From: Halicephalobus mephisto
Taxonomy: Eukaryota > Nematoda > Chromadorea > Rhabditida > Panagrolaimidae
DNA: 64,000 nucleotides
Direction of reading: 5' to 3'
Assembly (NCBI GenBank): GCA_009193035.1
Contig: SWDT01000053.1
Location: forward strand, 124,001-188,000
Under the pieces are notes generated by a model that worked only from the letters and a program-made list of their open reading frames with translations, had not been told where the DNA came from and did no database searches. Made by a program: the position numbers and the translations under genes. The stretch's first letter is position 1. The number at the start of each line of letters is the position of its first letter. Below are positions 46,167 through 56,494 of this stretch, in pieces.

Positions 46167-47152
46167 TCATGATTTTATCACAGTTACAGTACTTGGAAGG
46201 ATGGCTTGCTTCTTTCGTGAAAGTGTTTTGAAATAAATTAAACCACAAAACATACTTTCTATGGCTGCGATTACTGTAGAATACGGGCCAAGGTAAGTCG
46301 CAAGAGATGCCCCCACTATCTAGAAATTTCAAAAGTTTATAAAGGAAATAATTTTTTATATTTCATCGCAAAAATATTTTAACTTACTGCTTGGAAGATG
46401 AATCCAATAATATGGGGCAGAAAATCTAGCAAAAAAGTTAGCAACAAGATGAAAAAAACCAAACGGATATTCGTTTTCGGATTATTTTTTCCGTGTTTTC
46501 CTTTGACATTTGCCAAATTTCCGATTAATATCAACAATAATATCCCGACAACGAGGTTAGCACTTCCGAAGATCATTCTAAGTGTGATGAAAATCGACGG
46601 ATTTCCGTATTTTGTCAAGCATCCAAAGTTAGGACAATAAAATTCGTTTTCTTTCGGAATATTCGGAAAAATTCGATAAACGAATAAAAGAATCGTAGAA
46701 ATAGTCATCAATATGATGCCAATAATCAAACTTAAGTGTTTTTTCTGCCAGTTGACTCTCAGCGCGAAAATGATGATGCAAACCCTATCGAATCCCAACA
46801 CGAAGATCGCGATCGGTCGTAGGATACTTGTGACGTTGTGCAGTGCGCCATCCCAGAAGAACAATGAAGTGACATAGATGTTGTCATCTTCGACTCGATA
46901 CAGTGTGCTAGCGTGACTCAGGTGGATGCAGACAAGAACAGCATTTAATATTTCGAAAACTTTGTAGAATATCAACACAGAATGGACTTCGACAGTGTGT
47001 CTATTCCTTGAAATGACATACCTCCAGAACAAGAAGATAAAGATCACTCCAGATATGAAACTGAAAGAAGTCCCAAGCATCATTGACAGTAGGATAACAG
47101 CTCTAGATGACGCAGTAAACAGGGGTGCTGAAGCCATGATGACTTGAAGCAA
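46167..47152 (-). CDS. Serpentine receptor-like 7TM protein (Srbc/Srsx-like), 305 aa
   Basis: Two exons, 47152-46388 and 46319-46167, join in phase 0 (306 codons). The first has six hydrophobic segments, with FVLGFDRVCIIIFALRVNW at the end of TM3 (a DR[VY]-like motif) and an extracellular FYCPNFGC cysteine loop. The second exon adds TYLGPYSTVIAAIE (TM7 with a GPY motif) and a basic tail SRKKQA. It is not related to the Str-type receptors nearby. ATG 47152 or 47137 are both possible starts. Subfamily is uncertain. Confidence 0.7.
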
Positions 47153-47687
47153 CTATTAAATGAATTTGAAATGCATGATGAATGTGGCCTATATAAAGCA
47201 AGATTTTCCTTCATCAATTATAAGATTAAGGGGTGTTTAGCAAATTGCTAATTGACTTCGAATAAATTACTAGAACCATGAGATATAGAGAATTTAACTA
47301 AAGATCTCAAGATAAGTGGAAATAAACATATTTTGGGTAAATACAGTAGTTTATCCTTGTATTGTGATTTCTGAGATTGTTTAAGATGTTCATAGACAAT
47401 TTTGGAAATTTCTTCAATTTTATTTGTAACAAATTAATTACTCATATAATAGTGCATTTGTCATACGGTTTTTGTCAACAGAATTTCCTAGATAAATTAT
47501 CTCATAAACTACACAAAGTTTAAATGTATGATCTAATTTCTAAAAAGGGTCCGAAAATTAAAAAACACAACGGCTATTCACATGATGTCCAGCTTAATGT
47601 CGATAATTTCCTTACATTCTTTAATTTTTGGAACAATAATCTTCGGTTCTTCAGTTTAATTTTAAAACATTTCATCATATTTCGTAA
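47153..47687. other. Intergenic region, nothing recognised
   Basis: AT-rich spacer between two minus-strand genes. It should carry the receptor promoter and the 3' UTR of the Hsp70-like gene. No repeat or RNA seen. Confidence 0.45.
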
Positions 47688-49604
47688 TTAGAAAAATGAA
47701 ATTGCAGGCTCAACTTCCTTATTGAGAACTTGCAAAGCATGAACAACAGCACCTTTGGCAGTCACTATTTCCAGCTCTCCATCAATAATTATCTTGGCTT
47801 TTGAGAAAAATTGTTTGAATTGCTGTTGGATGAACGGTATTCTGCAGCTGCTTCCAGCCAGGAGAACAACATCGATCGAGATTTGTGAATCAAGTTCGTC
47901 GTTAACCAACTCGGAGATCATTAGTTCGTTCCTGGTAATTTGGATATTTCCTTCTATTTTTGGATTCAGTTCATTAATGTCGATGCTGGAAATGCACTTT
48001 GATTACTTTTACTTTACTTAAACTTACTCGGTTTTCTCTACTATAAACAGACTCCGTTTCGCTTGTTCTGTTACTTTCAGCAATCTGTACGAAGTTTCTT
48101 CGTTTTCCAATGGTGCAAATTCAAACTTCTCCTTCACTTGCTTGTTTATCAGCTCCATAATGCGGTAATCCATGAGTTTACTGTAGACAGTGTTTCCAAA
48201 AATATCTAATTTCTTTGCAAATTTCTTTCCATTTTGTTCGACAATTTCGTAGACTCTACAAATCCCAGTGCTACTTCCGAAATCAACAACGGCGATTTTA
48301 GTTCCAACAGAAATTTCAAACTTATTTATTCTCTCTGAAGATAAGTAATATAGTAAGTCTGCATGAGTATCTTCTATGATATCAATGACTTCGATTCCAG
48401 CTAGTTTCGCGGCGGAAATAATATCCCCAATTGTGGAGTAATCTGGACTCCCATCAGAAGTTAAATAGTTGGATACCGTAATCACTGCTTTGTTTACCAT
48501 TTTTCTTCGATTATGGGTGTATTGATATTCCGAAACAGAGGTCTTCATTGCTTCCAAGAGAATGCTCATAACCTTTTTCAGTTCTACTTTTTCGTATCCC
48601 TTTACAGTATCTACTCCAAACTCGGTTTTTCCGTTACCATAGTGATAAATATCAAAAGGATACATGAAGTCCACTTTTGGGGTTTTTTGTAAACATTGGT
48701 AGTGGATTAATTTCAAGTCATACACTACTGTAGTACATTTGGTTTTCAATCTATTTAATGCGACTTTCCCGATGATGGGGTATTCTTCATCGAAAGAAAC
48801 TGCTGAATCCATCCAAAGATCACTTGACTTGTCGATCGGGATCACGTCGATTCTCTTATTTCTCGAAGTGGAGATGATGCATTGTGCCGTTCCGAAATCG
48901 ACACCCATGACATCCGTATGGGATGCATAATCAGAAACTATTCGAGGACAAGTAATCAAACTGTTCTTAATGCTAAACGATACTGTAGGGGATGTTCTAG
49001 TTGGTTTTATTATATACTTTGCTGACATGTCTCCGACTAAGTGTTTTCCATAAACTATAAGTTTAGATATTGGAGTGAAGTCGTAGTAATTTTCAACTTG
49101 AATGTCTGAATTAACAAATCTACCTTCATAATAAACGCCGTCAAAATCAATAGGGTCGATTTCGAAATCGATAAAGACGTCATTATGTTGTTTTTTTCCT
49201 TTTTTCTTGATGAATTTCAGTAGCTCCCAAATTGCTTCATTTTGCGAAATATTTACGCACTGATATAATGTTCCCGTATTTAAACTTTGGTTTAAAATAA
49301 GGTATTTTCTCCCAATAATACTCGGGACCGGAAGACAACATAGAAAATCAAACATCTCTTCATCGATAAAATGAACCAAAGGCCCATGAGTGTAGAACTC
49401 TGATTGGATTGTAGTGTCGTTCGGATCTCTGATTAGAACTATGGACAAGTAGCTGGAATATATATCAATCAAATCGTCTACAATTTCCTGATAGCTCGAA
49501 GAAACCCCCATTTGACAGTCGTGGATTTCTTCGGTGACACCATCATAGTAATGAAGAACATAGTTGAATTCACTTGTAATTTCAAGGGCGAGAATAATAG
49601 ACAT
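47688..49604 (-). CDS. Single-module Hsp70-like protein with altered ATP site, 624 aa
   Basis: Exons 49604-48028 and 47985-47688 (42-nt intron) give 625 codons with stop. I start at ATG 49604 (MSIILALEITSEF), matching the MSI start of the 15361 gene, not at the 50-residue hydrophobic upstream extension. The layout matches one module of that gene: ~275-residue unknown N-terminal region, then VMGVDFGTAQCII, KAVITVSNYL, EDTHADLLYYL, IAVVDFGSSTGICRVYE, VVLLAGSSCRIPFIQ and TAKGAVVHALQ. The phosphate-2 GGGT is SSTG and the adenosine-loop GGT is GSS, so ATP turnover is doubtful. The intron falls at the same place (after EKT[ED]) as in both modules of the duplicated gene. No substrate-binding domain. 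Confidence 0.87.
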
Positions 49605-50468
49605 TGCGCATGTAGTGAAATATATTGAGAAGAATTTCAAATATAAGAATAATTTTGGCAAGAAGAAAAGGAAGTAGATAAGCCTTAATGAAGAACGTGC
49701 AGAAGGTAGGAAAAGATAATTGTAGCTAATGAATAAAAACAACAAATTATTCACTATCAGCTGATCAAGAAACTTGTGCGTTGTACTTTGAATTTAGCTT
49801 AGAACATTTCACTTTGATTTGACATAAATTATTTCAGAAATTTCTGATCTAATATGGATATTTTTATAAGGTTCCTATCCAATTTAATAAAGCCTATAAC
49901 AACATATTTATGCAAAAAGGTCATCAAATATTTCATGAATCACTTGTTTCTAGGATTTTCTAAATCTAACAATATCATTGCGAACGCTGTGTTCCACAAA
50001 CTAGAAGTAGGAAATACTTCTTTATTCAATAGCAGCATGCAGTACAGTATCCTAAGAAATCACTTAGTCACAAATACAAGACACAAAGGGAACTTAAGTA
50101 ATAATATCCTCTGCCTTGCTGCTATGTGACAGTGGGAGGATTTGGCGATTTCCTTAAACACTAGGGTTCTGAGCCTCACTCGGCTTATCCTCACGAACAA
50201 CCAAAATTCTATGGCTTTTGGAGGATCTCACCTTAGAGGCTAATTTGCTTCTGTGGTAATATCAAAAGATTATTACTAAGTATCTCCAGATGCAAATATC
50301 AGAAGTTATATGTCATTTAGTCAGCAATATCACGTCATTTAAAATGTATACAGGTGTTATTCTTGAGTTCGTATTTTTCCAATAACATCTGCAAATATAA
50401 AAAACTTAATATTTTATACATTTCCATTATTTTCAGTTGCGATTTTTGTGCATTTGACTCTAACTGTA
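49605..50468. other. Intergenic region, nothing recognised
   Basis: Divergent promoter space between the Hsp70-like gene (-) and a chemoreceptor (+). A 91-codon frame at 49854-50129 has no motif and is not called. Confidence 0.45.
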
Positions 50469-51473
50469 ATGAACTCGAATCCCTATGATTTCGGGGACTT
50501 TGTTGTTTTCTATGAATATTACTCCACATTTACTTTCTGTATATCCTGGATGTTGGCACCTATAATTTTCTACATCATTCTAACTCAGTCTAAATCCCTT
50601 GGGTCGCTGAAATGGCTTTTTCTGAACCATTCCTTTTGGTGTCTCATGTTAACAACTCTCATTGGGATCGTCAAACCCGTATTACTCGGGGAAATCGCAG
50701 GAGGTTACAGTGTAGGTTTATTCAAAGACACCGACTTCAGATCCAGTGTTATTACTGCTATATTGTGTCTATTGTTTACAACATACAGTTTTGGTGGACT
50801 AATTTTGAGTATTCAGAGCCGATATGCAACGATTTTTGATGTAAAAATATTGAAGAAATTCTTAAAGACAAAAAATGTACTGATACTACTAATGCTCATT
50901 TATGTTAGCTTGACCATTCTCTGCTTCCTTATATTACTACCCACAGTATTCATCACAACTGAACAAGTACATGAGTGGGCTAGAGAATATGACATCGACT
51001 TGGTTCAGTTATTCAAAAAACCAACATTTTTAATCATTCCTCATAAAATGACAGACATTGCTGCGACTTTTAAGATGGTCATGGTAATTATACTAACTGC
51101 ATTATGTATGATTATTATAATGACATTTATTTATTATTTGAGATCACTGAAAGATAAAATGGGAATCGACCAAAAATTCCAAAGATCGATGTTACTCAGT
51201 GCTTTGGTTCAGATGTTACTTACGATTCTTTTTCACTTTGTTCCCGTCTTTATGTTTTTTTTCTACATGAAATTCAAAGTACGGTACTCAGGGAAACCAA
51301 TGCTGATATTTTTATGCATGATCTCAAGCCACTGTTTTCTGGATTTTGTCGCTACTTTGTACTTCGTGGCACCGTACAGGAAATTTATCAGAAAGTGGTT
51401 TCTCAAAAAATCTTCTAATGTTGTTATTGTAAAAAATATCCTTGTTACTACTAATATTCATAATACAACGTGA
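50469..51473 (+). CDS. Str-superfamily serpentine chemoreceptor (Sri/Srh-like), 334 aa
   Basis: Intronless 7TM receptor starting MNSNPYDFGDFVVFY. It carries NHSFWCLML, PVLLGEIAGGYSVG, HEWAREYD and HCFLDFVATLYFVAPYRKF. Its first ~195 residues are almost the same as the gene at 31766, including DNA, but from the codons after PHKM (about 51050) the two diverge to perhaps two thirds identity. Ends with a short basic and Asn-rich tail. The start is set by the shared M-[ND]-SN N-terminus. Confidence 0.85.
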   Translation: MNSNPYDFGDFVVFYEYYSTFTFCISWMLAPIIFYIILTQSKSLGSLKWLFLNHSFWCLMLTTLIGIVKPVLLGEIAGGYSVGLFKDTDFRSSVITAILCLLFTTYSFGGLILSIQSRYATIFDVKILKKFLKTKNVLILLMLIYVSLTILCFLILLPTVFITTEQVHEWAREYDIDLVQLFKKPTFLIIPHKMTDIAATFKMVMVIILTALCMIIIMTFIYYLRSLKDKMGIDQKFQRSMLLSALVQMLLTILFHFVPVFMFFFYMKFKVRYSGKPMLIFLCMISSHCFLDFVATLYFVAPYRKFIRKWFLKKSSNVVIVKNILVTTNIHNTT

Positions 51474-52632
51474 AACATGAAAATAAAAGTTGAAATATGA
51501 AGGACTTTTATAATGAAGAAAGTAGAAAAGAGTACTATTTTGCGTTTTAAGAAATTAAAATATTGCAGGGATTCTTGTGGTTTACCTTTAGAACTGCAGT
51601 CAGAAAAAACTAACGAGAAAAGTTAACTTATGATCATACCAAAAAAAATATTTTAAATCCGAGAGCTGTCGAACAAGTCATTTTTCATTCCTATTTCGCT
51701 TAAAAGTTCCTTATGTTTTTGCAATTTTTGTATTCTTAAAATGTCTAAGTTGAAGTAGATGCATATGTAAAAATAATGAACACTAATTTAATTTCCTTTG
51801 GAAATCAATGAACAAAAAGTAAATGAAAATTTCCCTGAATAGTTTCCAAATGAGAAAGCGACCTTCTTGATTAACTATGATCAAGCTCACATTTGACCTT
51901 TGAAGAATGTCTACATCAGTATGAGCGAATCCGTGGTGATAAGTCGATTTGTTAAGATAAATTTGCAAAAAAATGCGAATTTCACTCAATCGCTAAGAGA
52001 GTTATCGGAATAAATGTGAATTTTTAAAACTTACTTTACGAAATTATCTTGTGAGCAATACTAATAATATTTCGAATAGGAGAAATTTTAGTTTCCTAAA
52101 AACCGCCTTGTTTTAAGACACAAATGTAGCCAAAGTTGATTTGATTCTGAATATGATCTGAGTTAATTTATTTATCAAAGATAGACAACGGATTCTGGAT
52201 GTCCATTTCAAAAACTACAAGATATATAAGTCGATTTTAATGAAAGTGGTGGATCGTGGATCTATCTATCTGACGCAAGCCTGGACAGTGTTGATTCCGA
52301 AGAACAATATCCTGAGGACCGACGAGGGACTTCGGATTGTACGTTAACAGGAAGTTAAAAATGTTACGCAACTATTGTTCGAATTATGTTGCATCTCGAG
52401 CCTCTGGGTCCAAGAAATCAATTTTTACTTATTTGTCATCTCTACGTGAATCAGAAGCCCCACGACTATCCAGCAAAAAGTTTACAAGGTTTTGATCCAC
52501 ATTATTGATCAATTGGTTACAAATTTATAATTTCATAATAAAAAGACCAAATAACGGTTATTGTTAAGATAGAAAATAGAAGTATATCAATAATCTTCAC
52601 TAGAACAATAAGACACAGATGATTATTATTAT
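51474..52632. other. Intergenic region, nothing recognised
   Basis: AT-rich flank with the 3' UTR of the chemoreceptor. A slightly GC-richer patch at 52240-52350 has no readable domain. No RNA gene or repeat seen. Confidence 0.45.
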
Positions 52633-52858
52633 TGTTGGATCGTTGCTGGGGAATCCGGATCCACGTGTAGACACAAATATGTGGAAATAACTTTATTGGG
52701 GCCACAGGCACGAGATAAAACACAACTCTATAAAATTATTACGTAATTTTAAAATTATCTTCAACCGCAATCGTACATCTTTCGTTGATCCTCAGGGTAT
52801 TTCCCTTCGGGATCAACGCTGTGTGACTTGCCTCAAATAGATCACGCACAATCCAACA
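52633..52858. mobile_element. Solo LTR, copy 1
   Basis: A 226-bp element starts TGTTGGATCGTTGCTGGGGA and ends ACAATCCAACA. It is flanked by the exact 5-bp direct repeat ATTAT (52628-52632 and 52859-52863). TG...CA ends, an 8-bp terminal inverted repeat (TGTTGGAT/ATCCAACA) and no internal region indicate a solo LTR. The phrase TTGATCCTCAGGGTATTTCC is shared with the copy at 56054. Confidence 0.85.
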
Positions 52859-52862
52859 ATTA

Positions 52863-52980
52863 TATATCTCCCACACAATACAATCGAGAGTTTCACTTAT
52901 ATTCTACAGTATTTCACGCATATTGATATTCAGACTGTCGCTTCAGATTTTCTCTTTCTAGTGTAGTTTTGTCTCAAAAA
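52863..52980 (+). repeat. Dispersed repeat family copy
   Basis: Contains ACAATACAATCGAGAGTTTC, TTCTACAGTATTTC and TTGATATTCAGACTGTCGCT followed by a CTCTTTCTAGTG-TAGTTTTG end. It directly follows solo LTR copy 1. See also 24008-24350, 55970-56053 and 58030-58150. Confidence 0.6.
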
Positions 52981-53464
52981 TTATAAAACCATTACTCAAT
53001 GTCTTTTTTGAAAAAATCAAAAGTCATTTTTAAAAGAAATGACAGTCTATAGATTTCAATTTTGTTCAACTTTTTTTTTTCAAATTTCTTTGTTCTGAGT
53101 GATGTCTTTCGAAATTTATTTTCTATCACCTCTACGTTAGAGTTGTTAGAAAACTTGCTAAATTTTCGCTTGTCGATGGAAGAAAACGAAGAAATTTGAA
53201 TTGTTCTCTTAGAATGGTTAAAATCCAAAAATGGATATTTATTCTTTGATTCATTGAGGAAACGTGTTCTTAGCGTGGTCTTTGGTTCAGTCGTAAACAA
53301 ACAACAACGGATTATAATTTTATCGATATTATTCCACGTGAATTGCAGATGTTTCTTTCCAGAAAATTCCACATTTCGAGTTTAGTGAAATTAAATTTCC
53401 AGTTATTCCATTAATTGTTTTGCAAAAACAGATTAACAAGAGGTAACCTGTTTGAAACAAATTC

Positions 53465-53970
53465 AATGTCTTGTCTCTCATTTCCAAAAAAGGAAAAACT
53501 GGTCGAGGAGGGAAGAAGGTCGTTCGCTAGGGGTCAAACCACGGTGAAGGCACGCCATCCCGTCCGATCTGGCAAGTTAAGCGCCGTAGGGCTTGATTAG
53601 TACTTGGATCGGAGACGTCCTGGGAATCTCGAGTGCTCCTAGTTTTTTCGATATTTTTCTAAATATTAAAAATATTAGAACACAGATCAGGAAGCGACGA
53701 TAATCACCTCTCAGAGGTAATCGAGATTGTTATTTCCACTTTTTTTAACTCTCTAATCTCACCTGCAAAAAAAGAAAAAAGTGGTCGAATTGGAAATCTC
53801 GAATGTTCTTAATTTTTTCGACTTTTTCTAAATATTAAAAATATTAGAACACAGATCAGGAAGCGATGATAACCACCTCTCAGAGGTAATCGAGATATTT
53901 ATTTCCACTTTTTTTTAACTCTCTAATCTCACCTGCAAAAAACCAAAAAGTGGTCGAATTGGAAATCTCT
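53465..53970 (+). repeat. 5S-containing repeat unit, plus arm of inverted pair
   Basis: The segment 53465-53790 recurs on the opposite strand at about 57515-57190 with few differences, including flanks on both sides of the 5S gene. The downstream flank (ATTAGAACACAGATCAGGAA, then ACCTCTCAGAGGT palindrome and a T-rich end) is repeated again at about 53795-53970, so this arm has a partial tandem duplication. Confidence 0.8.
53526..53643 (+). rRNA. 5S ribosomal RNA gene
   Basis: About 118 nt. Helix I pairs CTAGGGGT with the 3' end GCTCCTAG. The core CACGCCATCCCGTCCGATCT, then GGCAAGTTAAGC (box A) and AGTACTTGGATCGGAGACG (box C) match nematode 5S closely. A T6 terminator follows directly. Helix I/II outer sequences differ from the usual nematode form but are compensated. 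It could be a functional gene or a well-preserved dispersed copy. Confidence 0.85.
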
Positions 53971-54481
53971 GGGAGAACTTTGAATGCTTTTTTGAAATAA
54001 ACTTTTCATAAACTTAATTATAAACTTTGCATGAAATAATCTTTGGTGTTGAGGTTTTTTAAAAATTTTTTTTTAAATTCAAGTTGCTATGGGAAAATTC
54101 AGAAATTTTCTTACTTTATTTTTGGTTTTCAGTGATAATTAAAATTTGATTTTTGAATTTTTTAAAGAAATTATTGCAAAATAGCCTCGACACAAAATTT
54201 TAAAAAATGTTTTTTGTCTGATATTTATCAGTTGTTTTTTATTGTCATTATTTTTTTCATTTAATTCTGCATTTTTGATGATTTATTTATTTTATCATCG
54301 TTATTTATAGTTGTGGACTCAAGGAGGTCACTCATGCTTCGTGTACAAACTAGAAAAATCTCACTTAATCTCAAGCATAAAATACACCAGTTTTTTGAGT
54401 TTTTTCATTCTATTTTTAAAATTTATTTTTTTTCATATTATTAAAAATGAGAAAAAAAGGAATTACTAATGTACGATTAAC
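53971..54481. other. AT-rich spacer
   Basis: Very AT-rich 3' flank of GST gene 1, with long T runs. No gene or known repeat seen. Confidence 0.5.
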
Positions 54482-55191
54482 TTAGAAAGGAGATTGCTTG
54501 CGAGAGGCGACGTAGCTCTTGACTTTGGGGTGTTCATGGACTCGCTTGATGTAATCAGGAACGAAGGCGAACTTCTTGGGGACATCTGGAGCGAGGTTAG
54601 AGAATGTAAGCAAGCTCTCAGCGATGAAGAAGTCGACCCAGGTGAGTCCAGAAGGAGCGACGAAACCGCTTCCGCTCTTCTTCAAGACGGATTCGATGTA
54701 GGGAAAGGTTCTCTCGAGGGCTGGGAGGAACTTCTCCTTGTAGAGAGCGTCCTTGTCTCCTTCGGCACGACCAGCAGCAACCATCATGTAAGGACGAACG
54801 TCGTTGGAAGCGTCACGGAAAAAGTCAGCGGTGGAGTCGACGAGGGCCTTTTCGAATTCATCCTTGCCAGCGAATCCGAATCTGTTGGCGAGGAAACGGT
54901 AAATGGCGAAGGATTCGACAATCGTGTGACCGTCAACTTCGAGCCAAGGGGCTTTTCCAGTAGGAGAAGCTAAAAATTAAAAATCATTTAAAATTAAAAA
55001 ATTTTCCGGACGAAAATAACATCGTTCAGGAATTTCTCCAAAGATGTAAAAAACTCACTCTTCTTCAATTCTGGCCATTGTTCATGATTAAATCTATTGT
55101 CATCAAACTTCTGTCCAGCAGCATGGAGAATAAGACGAGCGGTTTCTCCCAATCCACGGAGATCGAAATAATTCAATTTATAATGGACCAT
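54482..55191 (-). CDS. Glutathione S-transferase (nematode sigma/nu-type), 206 aa
   Basis: Exons 55191-55059 and 54969-54482 (89-nt intron) give 207 codons. The thioredoxin-fold N-domain has YKLNYFDLRGLGETARL with the catalytic-type Tyr, then SPTGKAPWLEVDGHTIVES, the cis-Pro/SNAIL-like glutathione site (here ESFAIYRFLA). The C-domain carries FFIAESLL after a TWVDF motif, as in GST C-terminal helices. Conjugates glutathione to electrophiles in the cytosol. Length is normal for the family. The adjacent GST at 56495 shares intron position and FLANRFGFAGKDEFEKA, so they are tandem duplicates. Confidence 0.93.
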
Positions 55192-55969
55192 TTTTTAGAG
55201 CAAGAACTAAAAACCCAGCAAAACTGCAAAAACTGATTCTTTCCTGCCTCTTTTATACAGAAAAATGTGCTTTCCATGTGTCAAAATGATGAGATATTGG
55301 TACACAAACTAGAAAGTAGAAAAAAAATGTGTCATTTGTGTTCTCTACATCTCGGTCATTGAGGCGAACCAAATTATTTTTCATATTCAGAAATATTTTT
55401 GTCCAAATTTCAACGAAATAAAATAAAGCATTTTTATCACAATAATTATAAGTATTAAAACGAAAGCAATTTCAAATATTTTTAAAATGCTTTAATTTCG
55501 AAGAAAAAATAACGAAAATTTTGTGTTAAAAAACATAAAAAAAATGTTTAATTTTTGCAACACAAACATGGATTGTGTGAAAGAATTTTGTTTAAAATAA
55601 TTCAATATGTAATTTGTAAAAGCATTTTTGATGACATAAGTTAATTTTATGTTTTATAAAAATTCGAATTTTAAATTATTTTTGATTCAATTAATGTGGA
55701 AAAAATTTTGTGATTCTTTCTTTGTTAATTTCGATTATTTTCTATTTTGTTTAATATCACAAATCACAAAATCCGAAGCAGTTATCATCAAAAATTCATC
55801 ACAGAAATTTTTTTTGTGATGAAATCAACTTTCAAATTTCGGAATTTTTCATTATTTATTTTTTGACAGTACTGTAACGACTTTCGTTTATATTTCTGTT
55901 AGAATAGAAATCAGAAAGTACATTGATAATCTTGAATAATAAAATACAGAAAAAATATCACTTTAAAAA
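55192..55969. other. AT-rich spacer upstream of GST 1
   Basis: Should contain the GST 1 promoter. Long AT-rich stretches only. No antioxidant-response (SKN-1) site that I would defend. Confidence 0.45.
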
Positions 55970-56053
55970 AAATAAAGGATATCATTCGTGTATTACAGTA
56001 TCCCACAGTCCCTGATATTCAAGTCATCTCTTCGGGTCCTCTCTTTTTAGTTT
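55970..56053 (+). repeat. Dispersed repeat family copy, cut by solo LTR
   Basis: Reads TATTACAGTATCCCACAGTC, CCTGATATTCAAGTCATCTC, TTCGGGTCCTCTCTTTTTAG, matching the other family copies. Its end runs into the target site (AGTTT) of solo LTR copy 2, which therefore inserted later. Confidence 0.6.
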
Positions 56054-56256
56054 TGTTGGATCGTCGCTGAGGATTCCGGATCCGTGTGCAGACGAGAAAT
56101 ATAAAAAACAACTTTATGGAGCCAAAGGCACGAGATAAATCACAATTCTACAAAATTATTTCGCAATCGTACAAATTTCGTTGATCCTCAGGGTATTTCC
56201 CTTCGGGACCAAAGTTATACAAGCTTCCACTCAAATAGATCTTGCGCAATCCAACA
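56054..56256. mobile_element. Solo LTR, copy 2
   Basis: A 203-bp element with ends TGTTGGATCGTCGCTGAGGA and GCGCAATCCAACA, flanked by AGTTT on both sides (56049-56053, 56257-56261). It is related to the element at 52633-52858, which is longer by a ~20-bp internal segment. Different TSDs show independent insertions. Confidence 0.88.
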
Positions 56257-56494
56257 AGTTTATTTTCTGTTTCAAAAATTTCGAAATAATTAATGTTAAA
56301 TTTTATTAACTTTCAATAATAACTAAGATAATTCAGTAAAAATCACCAAAATTCGTTCAATATTCATCAATTTTATGTACTTTTAAAAAATAATTTCCAA
56401 ACATTCTACACTTCCTAAATCTTCTATGGAGCTTCCGAAACTCCACTAAAATCCACATTATTAGTTGTTTGATTAATAAAAGTTAATTATTTTT

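Noticed and set aside
49605..49754. Hydrophobic 50-residue N-terminal extension of the Hsp70-like gene (possible signal anchor)
   Set aside because: Paralogous modules start at MSI; extension lies in AT-rich upstream DNA and has no counterpart.
53400..53525. SL1 RNA gene expected near 5S, as in C. elegans
   Set aside because: No GGTTTAATTACCCAAGTTTG leader or Sm site found beside either 5S copy.
54494..54973. 159-codon frame on the plus strand
   Set aside because: Antisense shadow of the GST 1 second exon, which has full GST motifs on the minus strand.
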